Assembly: GCA_020851565.1 (NCBI GenBank)
Contig: JADZCN010000020.1
Span: 66,187-130,186, forward strand
DNA length: 64,000 nucleotides
Origin: Acidobacteriota bacterium
GTDB taxonomy: Bacteria > Acidobacteriota > Vicinamibacteria > Vicinamibacterales > UBA2999
Reading direction: 5' to 3'
Of the stretch, positions 55,469 through 64,000 are shown piece after piece. The notes under the pieces are model-generated. The model did not search any database. It was given only the letters and a program-made list of their open reading frames with translations, and had not been told where the DNA came from. The position numbers were made by a program, and so were the translations under genes. The stretch's first letter is position 1, and each line of letters starts with the position of its first letter.

Positions 55469-57881
55469 ATGGCCTCTCCATCACGCTCCCGAAACGGCGG
55501 CGCCCCGGGCCTGCGCGGCGGGCACGGCGTGGTCGTCGCCATCGCGTTCACGGCCCTTCTCGGCCTCGGCCTGCCCGACACCGCCCTCGGACAGCGTGGC
55601 TGGACGGACCCTGTCTCCGTCGTCTCCGCGATCGTGACCTCCGTGGACGACGCGCGCGTGGCGGTGGATGCCGACGGGACCGTGACCGCGGTCTGGGTGG
55701 AGTACATCCCGATCGCCCACATCGTCAAGGCGGCGCGACTGACGCCCGGCGGCGCGTGGAGCGCGCCGGTGGCCTTGTCGATTCCGCTCACGGGCGCCGA
55801 CGCGACGGTGGCCGCCTACCCGACGGGCGATGTCCTCGCGGTGTGGACAAGGGATGCGGGCGTCTCGGTATCACGCTACGACTCCGCCACGAGCACATGG
55901 GCGCCAGCCACCCTGATCGCCGCGCGCTCCACCGCGCACGCGCCCGACGTGGCGGTCGACCCGGACGGTAACGCGCTGGTCGCGTGGCACCTCGATGGCA
56001 GCTACCGGGTCGAGGTGGCGCGCTACGCGGCCGACACCGCGACCTGGGGTACTCCGGTTGATCTGGGAACCGGGTGGAACGTCCAGGTCAGGTCAGGAGC
56101 CAGCGGCGACGCCGTGGCGCTCTGGAGCGATCCCTCGTCGATTCCAGCGAGGGTTCGGGTCGCCGACTACACCGCCGCCAGCGACACATGGAGCGAGCCG
56201 ACCACGCTCGCATCGAGCCGTATCCTGCCCACGGCGCTCGCCCTCGATGGCGCCGGCAACGCCGTCGCCGTGTGGGCGACCCTCGATGCGACGGCGACGT
56301 GGCGGATGGAGGTGGCGACGCGGTGGGCCTCGGCCGACGAGTGGTCGAGCGTCACGACACTGTGGACGGCGCCGTTCCAACTCAACCTGCCGGTACCGGA
56401 CGTGGCAATCGGCAACGACCACGCGTTCGTGGCGTGGGCGACGCCAGCCGAAGGCGTGCTCTACAGCCGCATCGACCTCACGGGGACCGGCACCTGGACC
56501 ACCGCCGCACGCGTCGGGCAGACGGGTCGGGCCGGGACGGTGGCGCTCGCCGCCGACGGCCTGGGCAACGCCTTCGCGACCTGGACGATGACCGACGGTC
56601 GCATCTACGCCGGCCGCTATGCGAAGGAGGCCCAGGCGTGGCACCTGCAGAGGGTGCTGTCCCCGGCGGGCACAGCGGGGGACGATCCGCGGATCGTGGC
56701 GTCCGCAGGGGGCACGGCCACGGTGGTCTGGAACGGCGGCATCACCACGGCCGGCGCGGTGCTGGCGAGGCAGTGGGACGGCACCCTGGCCCCGCCATCC
56801 ATCGTCGGGGTGACGGCCGCCGCGGGCACGCTGTCGCTGGCGCTGCAGGCGCCGGCGGCCCCAACGCTGCCGGACTTCGTCGCCCGGAACTACGCCTATT
56901 CGCTCGACGACGGCGCCACGTGGGTGACCCGCGACCCGGCGTCGCTCGCCTCGCCGCTCGTCATCGACGGCCTGACCGACTTCACGCCTTACCTGATCCG
57001 GGTCCGCACGTTGAACGTCGCCGGCGGCGGGCCGCCGTCTCCGTCCGTCACGGCGAGGTCCGGTGACGGCTCGGCGGTTCCCACGGGACTGACGGCATGG
57101 AGGATGGCCGGCAACCTGGTGACCCTGACCTGGGTGCCGCCGGATTGGCGCCGAGCCGGAGTCGTACGTGGTCGAAGGCGGCACGGCGCCCGGACAGACG
57201 CTGGCGGTGGTGCCGACCGGCAGCAGCGCTCCGGCGTTCACCGCCGAAGCGCCGACCGGCGTCTTCTACGTCCGCGTGCGGGCGGTGGCGCTGGGGCAAC
57301 CGGGCGACCCGTCGAGTGACGTCCGCATCGCGGTCGCCGTCGCGGAGCCGCCGTCGCCGCCAGCACACCCGCTGGGGACGGTCGATGGTTCGACCGTCGC
57401 GCTGTCGTGGACCAATACCTTCGAGGGTGGCGCCCCGACCGGGATCACGCTGGTCGTGACCGGGGCCCTCGATGCCGTGATCCCCCTCGGGTTGACCGAG
57501 ACCTTCCAGGCCTCCGGTGTTCCCGACGGCACCTACACGCTCGAAGTCGTGGCCACCAACGCCGCCGGCAACAGCATCCGATCCAGCCCGGTCACGCTGG
57601 CGGTACCCGGCGCGTGCAGCGCGCCGCCCGAGGCGCCGGGACGGCTGATCCTGCAGCGCATCGGCAGCACCGTCATGGCCGGATGGGATCCGCCGGCCAG
57701 CGGCGCGGCCGTCACGGGCTATCGCGTGGACGTCACGGGCACCCATGCCGTCAGCTTCACCACGACCGAGCGCGCGCTGTCGGTCTCGGCCGCGCCCGGC
57801 ACCTACGCTGTGAGCGTGACGGCCACCAACGCCTGCGGAGACGGGCCCTCGACCTCCCCGCAGACCATCGTCGTCCCGTAG
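55469..57881 (+). pseudogene. Frame-disrupted secreted fibronectin III protein
   Basis: Frame 1 ends its sensible protein at ...NLVTLTWVPP (about 57140); the frame beginning near 57150 continues GAEPESYVVEGGTAPGQTLAVV...QTIVVP, matching the paralog at 51987. Confidence 0.85.
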
Positions 57882-57907
57882 TCCACTTTGCGATAACATC
57901 CGGCGCC

Positions 57908-59335
57908 ATGCGCAAGACCACCCTGCTCGTCCTGGTGCTCGCCACCTCGCTGTCCGCGGCCCAGGCCCCGGCCCAGCCCGACTGGACGGCCGTCGAGGAG
58001 GAAACGCTCCGTCACTTCCAGGCCATCGTCCGGATGGACACGACCGACCCGCCCGGAACGCCGCCCGGCGGCGAGAAGCCGGTGGCCGACTACCTGAAGC
58101 AGGTGCTCGAGAAGGAAGGCATCCCCGTCCAGGTTTTCTCCCTCGAGGCAAACCGGCCGAACATCGTGGCCCGGCTGAAGGGGAACGGCAGCAAGCGCCC
58201 CCTCCTCATCATGGGCCACACCGACACGGTGAACGTGGACGCGAAGAAGTGGACCCATCCGCCCTTCAGCGCCCATCGCGAGGGCGGCTACGTCTACGGG
58301 CGCGGCACCGTCGACGACAAGGACAACGTCGTCGGCGCGCTCATGACGATGCTGCTGCTGAAGCGGATGAACGTCGCGCTCGACCGCGACGTGATCTTCC
58401 TGGCGGAAGCAGGTGAAGAGGGCGCGACGCGCGTTGGTATCCAGTTCATGGTGAACCAGCACTATGACGCCATCGACGCCGAGTTCTGTTACGCGGAGGG
58501 TGGAAACGTGACGCGCGTGGGCGGCAAGGTGAAGTTCGCCTCCGTGCAGACGATGGAGAAGATCCCCCGCGCCATCAGGATCACGGCAAAGGGGACGGCC
58601 GGCCACGGCTCGGTGCCGCTGGAAGACAACGCGGTCGCGCACCTGGGCGACGCGGTGGGCGCCATTGCCGCGTGGACGCCGCCCACCCGGCTGAACGAGA
58701 CCACGGCGACGTACTTCAAGAGGCTGGCCACGGTGTCCACGCCCGAGGAGGCGGAGCGCTATCGGAACGCGCTCAGCCCGGACCCGGCCATTTCGGGCCC
58801 CGCGCAGCAGGCCCTGCGCAAGACCGAGCCGCGCCACTGGTCCATGCTGCGGACGTCGCTCTCGCCGACGATCATCCAGGGCGGCTATCGGTCCAACGTC
58901 ATTCCTTCCGAGGCCACGGCCAACATCGACGTGCGGCAGACGCCGGACGAGGATCCGGCGGCGTTCCTGGACCTCGTGCGCAAGGTCGTGGACGACCCGC
59001 AGGTCACGGTGGAGTATGCCAATCCCGCAACGGCGTCGCGGCCCTCCACTCCCGTGGCCAAGCTGGACTCGGAAGCCTTCAAGGTGCTGGAGTCGATGCT
59101 GACGAAGCACTACGGCGCCATCACGCTGCCCACGATGAGCACGGGGGCGACCGACATGGCCTACCTGCGGCAGAAGGGGATGCAGTGCTACGGCATCGGC
59201 CCGGCGCTGGACGTCGAGGACGGCCCGAAGGGCTTCGGCGCGCACAGCGACCAGGAGCGCATCATCGAGAGCGAGCTGCACCGCTTCGTGCGGTTCAACT
59301 ACGACGCGGTGGTGGAGCTCGTCCGTGCCCGGTGA
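57908..59335 (+). CDS. Exported M20 family metallopeptidase
   Basis: RPLLIMGHTDTVNVDAKKWTHPPFSAHREGGYVYGRGTVDDKDNVVG...FLAEAGEEGATRVGIQF. Confidence 0.96.
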   Translation: MRKTTLLVLVLATSLSAAQAPAQPDWTAVEEETLRHFQAIVRMDTTDPPGTPPGGEKPVADYLKQVLEKEGIPVQVFSLEANRPNIVARLKGNGSKRPLLIMGHTDTVNVDAKKWTHPPFSAHREGGYVYGRGTVDDKDNVVGALMTMLLLKRMNVALDRDVIFLAEAGEEGATRVGIQFMVNQHYDAIDAEFCYAEGGNVTRVGGKVKFASVQTMEKIPRAIRITAKGTAGHGSVPLEDNAVAHLGDAVGAIAAWTPPTRLNETTATYFKRLATVSTPEEAERYRNALSPDPAISGPAQQALRKTEPRHWSMLRTSLSPTIIQGGYRSNVIPSEATANIDVRQTPDEDPAAFLDLVRKVVDDPQVTVEYANPATASRPSTPVAKLDSEAFKVLESMLTKHYGAITLPTMSTGATDMAYLRQKGMQCYGIGPALDVEDGPKGFGAHSDQERIIESELHRFVRFNYDAVVELVRAR

Positions 59336-59336
59336 G

Positions 59337-59363
59337 TTGGGGACAGTCCCTGTGACAATTGTA
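59337..59363 (+). repeat. REP-like palindromic remnant
   Basis: gttggggacagtccctgtgacaattgt, containing GGGGACAGTCCC at a gene junction. Confidence 0.4.
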
Positions 59364-60767
59364 AAGAGCGGTCTGGTCGTCGCCTGCATCCTGGTGACGG
59401 CGGCCGCGACGTCGTCGAGGGCACAATCCCCTGCCTCGCCCATCGAAGACGAGGTGATGCGGCACTACCAGGCCGTGCTCCGCGTCGATTCCACAGACCC
59501 ACCCGGGAACGAGTCGGGCGTGGTGGCGTACCTGAAGGAGCAGCTGGAACGGGAGGGCATCCCGATCGAGATCTTCCAGCTCGAGCCTAATCGCCCGAAC
59601 CTGGTGGCGCGCCTGAAGGGCAACGGCAGCAAGCGGCCCCTGCTGCTGATGGCGCACACCGACACGGTGAACGTCGACCCGAAGAAGTGGACGTTCCCGC
59701 CGTTCAGCGCCACGCGCGATGGCGGCTACGTCTACGGCCGCGGCGCCGTGGACAACAAGCAGGATGTCGCGGTCGGGCTGATGACGATGCTCCGGCTGAA
59801 GCGCGAGAACGTGCGGCTGGATCGCGACGTCATCTTCCTGGCCGAAGCGGGAGAGGAAGGCACCACGCGCGTCGGCATCCTCCACATGGCCAACGACCAC
59901 TTCCCCGCCATCGACGCGGAGTACTGCCTCGCGGAGGGTGGCGGCGTCACCCGCGTCGGCGGACGCGTGAAATACGCCTCGGTGGAGACCACCGAGAAGA
60001 TTCCGCGCGCCATCGAGCTCACGGCCCGCGGACCGGCCGGCCACGGGTCCATCCCGCTCGAGAACAACGCGCTCACGCACCTCACGCAGGCGGTGGCGGC
60101 AGCCGCCACGTGGGTGCCGCCCGTGTCGCTCAACGAAACGACCGCGGCGTACTTCAAGCGCCTGGCCAGCATCTCGACGCCGGAGGAAGCGGAGCGGTAC
60201 CGCGCCGTCCTCAGCCCCGACCCCAAGGTCTCCGGCCCGGCGGACGCCTACTTCCGGAAGCAGGAGCCGATTCACGCGTCGATGATTCGGAGCTCCATCT
60301 CGCCGACGATGGTGCAGGCAGGCTACCGCGTGAACGTCATCCCGTCGGAGGTAAAGGCCACGCTCGACGTGCGCACCCTGCCAGACCAGGACCCGGCGGC
60401 CTTTCTCGAGGTGGTCAGGAAGGTGATCAACGATCCATCGGTGGAGGTGGCCTGGGCGGCCCGCGACGTGCGGCCCGCTGCCCCGCCCGCACGGCTGGAC
60501 TCCGACGCGTTCCGTGCCATCGAGGCGAACGTGAAGAAGCACTACGACGCCATCACGCTCCCCACGTTGCTGACCGGTGCGACCGACATGGCGTACCTGC
60601 GCGCGAAGGGCATGCAGTGCTACGGCATCGGCCCGGCGCTGGACGTCGAGGACCAGACGAAGGGCTTCGGCGCCCACAGCGATCAGGAGCGCATCCTCGA
60701 GACCGAGTTCCAGCGCTACGCCCGCTTCTACTACGACATCGTGAAGGACGTGGCAGGCCAGCCATGA
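59352..60767 (+). CDS. Exported M20 family metallopeptidase (tandem paralog; GTG start preferred over ATG at 59325)
   Basis: VTIVKSGLVVACILVTAAATSSRAQ signal; RPLLLMAHTDTVNVDPKKWTFPPFSATRDGGYVYGRGAVDNKQDVAVG, closely similar to the upstream gene. Confidence 0.94.
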   Translation: MTIVKSGLVVACILVTAAATSSRAQSPASPIEDEVMRHYQAVLRVDSTDPPGNESGVVAYLKEQLEREGIPIEIFQLEPNRPNLVARLKGNGSKRPLLLMAHTDTVNVDPKKWTFPPFSATRDGGYVYGRGAVDNKQDVAVGLMTMLRLKRENVRLDRDVIFLAEAGEEGTTRVGILHMANDHFPAIDAEYCLAEGGGVTRVGGRVKYASVETTEKIPRAIELTARGPAGHGSIPLENNALTHLTQAVAAAATWVPPVSLNETTAAYFKRLASISTPEEAERYRAVLSPDPKVSGPADAYFRKQEPIHASMIRSSISPTMVQAGYRVNVIPSEVKATLDVRTLPDQDPAAFLEVVRKVINDPSVEVAWAARDVRPAAPPARLDSDAFRAIEANVKKHYDAITLPTLLTGATDMAYLRAKGMQCYGIGPALDVEDQTKGFGAHSDQERILETEFQRYARFYYDIVKDVAGQP

Positions 60768-60823
60768 GGGGCCTGGCACGAAAGACCCGAATCTGATGCA
60801 ATCCTTGCGTACAAAGGTGCTCC

Positions 60824-62968
60824 ATGACCCGTGTCCCCATCGTCCTGCTGGCGGCTGCCGTCGTGTCCTGCTCGCCCGCTGAACCCGTGAAGCCTGCGCT
60901 CTCCTACCCGGCCACCACCAAAGGCGACGTGGTCGAGGACTACCACGGCACGAAAGTGCCCGACCCCTATCGCTGGATGGAGGACCTCGACTCGAAGCAG
61001 GTGGCGGACTGGGTGGCCGCGCAGAACGCGGTGACCGACCCGTACCTGGACGCGCTGCCGCTCCGCAAGCCGCTCACCGACCGGCTCACCGCGCTCTGGA
61101 ACTACCCGCGCGTGGGCCTGCCCGACATCGAGAGCGGGCAGCTCTTCTACTCGAAGAACACCGGCCTGCAGCGGCAATCACCCATCTTCGTGCGAGCGGG
61201 CTGGCAGGCCGCGCCCACGCTGGTGATCGATCCGAACACCATCTCCGAGGACGGGTCGGTCTCCCTGGCGCAGTACCAGCCCTCTCCCGACGCGAAGCTG
61301 CTGGCCTACGGCCTGGCCGAGGGTGGCGCCGACTGGCGCACGCTCAAGGTGCGCGACATCGCAGCGGGCAAGGACCTCCCCGATGAAGTGCACTGGATGC
61401 GTTTCTCCGACATCTCCTGGACGAAGGACTCGAAGGGCTTCTTCTATTCGCGCTATCCCGAGCCGCCCGCGAACAAGGTGCTCGAGGCCGCGCTCTCGGG
61501 GCAGGCACTCTACTACCACCGCGTGGGCACGCCGCAGTCCGAGGACGTGCTGGCCTACGAGCGCAAGGACATGGCCGGATGGCTCGTCGGCGGAAACGTC
61601 ACCGAGGACGGCCGCTACCTGCTCGTCATGATGGCCGAGGGCTCCGGCAACCAGAACCGCCTGTACTACGCCGACCTGGGCGACCCGATGCGCCCGAACG
61701 TGAAGGCGCAGGTGAAGCCCGTCATCGAGACCGACGACGCGGAATACGCCCCCATCGGCAGCAAGGGCTCCATCGTCTACCTGCGGTCCGACAAGGACGC
61801 GCCCAACCGCAAGGTGATCGCGGTGGATTTGCGATCGCCCGCCCCCGCGAACTGGAAGACCATCGTCCCCGAGCAGAAGGAGGCGCTCGAGGGCGTCGGC
61901 GTGATCGGCGGCCGCGTCGTGGCGCAGTATCTCGTGGACGTGCAGAGCCGCCTGCGGCTGTTCGGCCTGGACGGCACCGACCAGGGCGAGATTGCACTGC
62001 CGGGTACGGGCACGGTGGCCGGGCTCGCCGGGCGCGAGGACGCGCCAGACGTCTGGTACATGTTCAGCTCGCCGCTGTCGCCGACGACGGTGTACCGCTA
62101 CGACCCGGCGACGAAACTGAGCGTCGCCTTCGAGCCGACGACCCCGCCCGTGGACGCCAGCCAGTACGAGACCATCGCCGGCTTCGCCACGTCGAAGGAC
62201 GGGACGCGCGTGCCCTACTTCATGACCGCGAAGAAGAACCTGCCGCGCGACGGCAACAACCCCACGATGATCTACGGCTATGGCGGCTTCTCGGTGACCA
62301 CGCTCCCCACGTACCGGGCCGACGTGCCCGCCTGGCTCGAGATGGGCGGCGTGTGGGTGACGGCCAGCATGCGCGGCGGCTCGGAGTACGGCGAGGCGTG
62401 GCACAAGGCGGGGATGCTGGAGAAGAAGCAGAACGTCTTCGACGACTTCATCGCCGTCGCCGAGCACCTGGTGAGCGAGAAGATCACCTCGCCGGCGAAG
62501 CTGGGGATGATGGGCGGGTCGAATGGCGGCCTGCTGGTGGGCGCGGTGATGAACCAGCGCCCGGATCTCTTCGCCGTGGCGCTGCCGGCGGTGGGCGTGA
62601 TGGACATGCTGCGCTACGACCGCTTCACCGGCGGGCGTCTCTGGGTGGGCGAATATGGGTCGGCCTCGAACCACGGGCAGTTCCCGGTCCTCATCAAGTA
62701 CTCGCCCGTGCAGAACCTGAAACCGGGCACGTGCTATCCGGCGACGCTCGTGACCACGGCGGATCACGATGACCGCGTGGTGCCGAGCCATTCGTTCAAG
62801 TACGCGGCGGCGCTGCAGGCGGCGCAGGGGTGCAACAAGCCGGTCCTCATCCGCGTGGAGGTGGCCGGGTCGCATGGCTACCGGCCGACCGACAAGCTCA
62901 TTGCCGAGCGCGCCGACCAGTGGGCGTTTGCGGCAGAGGCTATGGGGCTGGGGGGTACTGCCCATTGA
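60824..62968 (+). CDS. Prolyl oligopeptidase family (S9A) lipoprotein
   Basis: AAAVVSCSPAEP lipobox; DPYRWMEDLDSKQVADWVAAQN; GMMGGSNGGLLVGAVMNQRPDLFAVALPAVGVMDMLRYDRFTGG. Confidence 0.97.
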   Translation: MTRVPIVLLAAAVVSCSPAEPVKPALSYPATTKGDVVEDYHGTKVPDPYRWMEDLDSKQVADWVAAQNAVTDPYLDALPLRKPLTDRLTALWNYPRVGLPDIESGQLFYSKNTGLQRQSPIFVRAGWQAAPTLVIDPNTISEDGSVSLAQYQPSPDAKLLAYGLAEGGADWRTLKVRDIAAGKDLPDEVHWMRFSDISWTKDSKGFFYSRYPEPPANKVLEAALSGQALYYHRVGTPQSEDVLAYERKDMAGWLVGGNVTEDGRYLLVMMAEGSGNQNRLYYADLGDPMRPNVKAQVKPVIETDDAEYAPIGSKGSIVYLRSDKDAPNRKVIAVDLRSPAPANWKTIVPEQKEALEGVGVIGGRVVAQYLVDVQSRLRLFGLDGTDQGEIALPGTGTVAGLAGREDAPDVWYMFSSPLSPTTVYRYDPATKLSVAFEPTTPPVDASQYETIAGFATSKDGTRVPYFMTAKKNLPRDGNNPTMIYGYGGFSVTTLPTYRADVPAWLEMGGVWVTASMRGGSEYGEAWHKAGMLEKKQNVFDDFIAVAEHLVSEKITSPAKLGMMGGSNGGLLVGAVMNQRPDLFAVALPAVGVMDMLRYDRFTGGRLWVGEYGSASNHGQFPVLIKYSPVQNLKPGTCYPATLVTTADHDDRVVPSHSFKYAAALQAAQGCNKPVLIRVEVAGSHGYRPTDKLIAERADQWAFAAEAMGLGGTAH

Positions 62969-63066
62969 TGATTGCCGATTGACGATTGAGCGATTCATTT
63001 CGCGATTGATGATTGGGGCATTGTGCATTCGTGATTGGGGCATTGGGCGATTGGCGCATTGGGGGA
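62962..63066 (+). repeat. ATTGG-family composite repeat
   Basis: ccattgatgattgccgattgacgattgagcgattcatttcgcgattgatgattggggcattgtgcattcgtgattggggcattgggcgattgg. Confidence 0.95.
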
Positions 63067-63074
63067 TCGCGCTA

Positions 63075-63398
63075 ATGGACACGCCCGCCTTCGGCGTCTG
63101 CCCGCACTGCCGTTCGCGCATCAGCCCCTCACGCGTCCTCCGCATCACCCGGCGGACGCCCTACGCGTGTCCCTCGTGCGCGGGCCGGGCGGTCATCACG
63201 CCGCAGATCGGGATGATCGTGCTGATCGGGTACGTGGCGGTTCTGGGAATGCTGCTCTTTGCCCTTGACGCCCTCCGCGCACCGCGCCTGGCAGTGTTTT
63301 CCGCCGCCGCGAGCGGCGTACGGGCCATGCCTTCCGTCTTCGCACGATTCGGCCGATTCGAGGCCCTCCCGCGCCGGGATCCTCATGCCCCCTCGTGA
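63075..63398 (+). CDS. Zinc-ribbon membrane protein
   Basis: CPHCRSRI...YACPSCAGRAV, then TM segment IGMIVLIGYVAVLGMLLFALDAL. Confidence 0.7.
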   Translation: MDTPAFGVCPHCRSRISPSRVLRITRRTPYACPSCAGRAVITPQIGMIVLIGYVAVLGMLLFALDALRAPRLAVFSAAASGVRAMPSVFARFGRFEALPRRDPHAPS

Positions 63399-63810
63399 CA
63401 CCGCCGGGTACTCCGGCACGCCACTCGCGAAGAAGCTCGGCATCAGGGAGGGCAGCCGCGTCTGGCTGCGCGGCGCGCCCGAGGGCTTCGGCACGATCCT
63501 GGAGCCCCTGCCGAGTGACGTGACGTTTGAACGCCGCCCCGGCCCGAGGGTGGACATCGCACACGTGTTCGTCACCCGGCGCGAGGAGCTGGCAGAGACG
63601 CTGGGCGCGCTGCGCCAGCAGCTGAGCCCCGCGGCCGCCCTCTGGATCTCGTGGCCGAAGAAGGCCGCGAAGGTGCCGACGACCGTCACCGAGGACGTCG
63701 TCCGCGAACTGGCGCTGCCGCTCGGCCTCGTGGACGTGAAGGTCTGCGCCGTCACCGAAGTCTGGTCCGGGCTGAAGCTGGTCGTCCGAAGGGAGCTACG
63801 CCAGGGATGA
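63385..63810 (+). CDS. DUF3052-like protein
   Basis: GYSGTPLAKKLGIREGSRVWLRGAPEGF...ALWISWPKKAAKVPTTVTEDVVRELALPLGLVDVKVCAVTEVWSGLKLVVRRE. Confidence 0.88.
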   Translation: MPPRDTAGYSGTPLAKKLGIREGSRVWLRGAPEGFGTILEPLPSDVTFERRPGPRVDIAHVFVTRREELAETLGALRQQLSPAAALWISWPKKAAKVPTTVTEDVVRELALPLGLVDVKVCAVTEVWSGLKLVVRRELRQG

Positions 63811-63920
63811 TGAGGCCATTCGCCGCCGTCGCGTGGAGCTGGTTCGTGCACGGCACGGTGAAGGGCTCGGTCGCGGGCGTCATCCTCGGCGCGTGCATTC
63901 ACGACGACCGGCGCCCCTGA
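63807..63920 (+). CDS. Small hydrophobic protein, ATGA-coupled to the DUF3052-like gene
   Basis: MMRPFAAVAWSWFVHGTVKGSVAGVILGACIHDDRRP; start overlaps the upstream stop. Confidence 0.4.
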   Translation: MMRPFAAVAWSWFVHGTVKGSVAGVILGACIHDDRRP

Positions 63921-64000
63921 GATCAAGGGCGTCGACTCTGAGACGAAGGGAAACGACATGGCTCGAATCGTCAGCTCCCGATGCGTCCTCGCGGTGCGCG

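Noticed and set aside
61178-63148. 656-aa minus-strand ORF
   Set aside because: Antisense to the S9A peptidase; its N-terminus is merely translated repeat (HNAPIINREMNRSIVNRQSS).

Overview
A GC-rich chromosomal window, probably from an Acidobacteriota/Vicinamibacteria-like soil bacterium. The taxonomy is inferred from gene style only. I see about 45 protein-coding genes and recognised no rRNA, tRNA or CRISPR array. Recognisable housekeeping or well-known genes are ychF, tex, msrB, lemA plus a DUF3137 gene, a Lon-like AAA protease, amrS, ggt, htpG, an RND efflux operon, a Ser/Thr kinase-TPR protein, a molybdopterin oxidoreductase and a cluster of exported peptidases. Two genes are visibly frame-disrupted: a DUF2235 gene (about 6.63-7.92 kb) and a fibronectin-III surface protein (about 55.5-57.9 kb). 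The most striking unexplained signal is a dispersed set of about 16 short tandem-repeat arrays (7-10 bp units, several families: ATTGGGGC, AGAACCCG, GGTGCGGGCG, CGCAGATGA, AAGTCCC, GTCGGGAG). They sit mostly at gene boundaries, often abut or donate stop or start codons, and show a preferred orientation relative to the preceding gene's 3' end. In the ATTGG family a constant leader precedes a locus-specific array. Two small genes, msrB and a four-helix-bundle/IVP gene, are bracketed by inverted copies. Other highlights are an in-frame fusion of an RND permease to a TolC/NodT outer-membrane lipoprotein with an internal lipobox, a trypsin-like pseudoprotease, and a repeat array inserted in frame near the C-terminus of Tex. 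All family calls were made by reading motifs; no database search was run.
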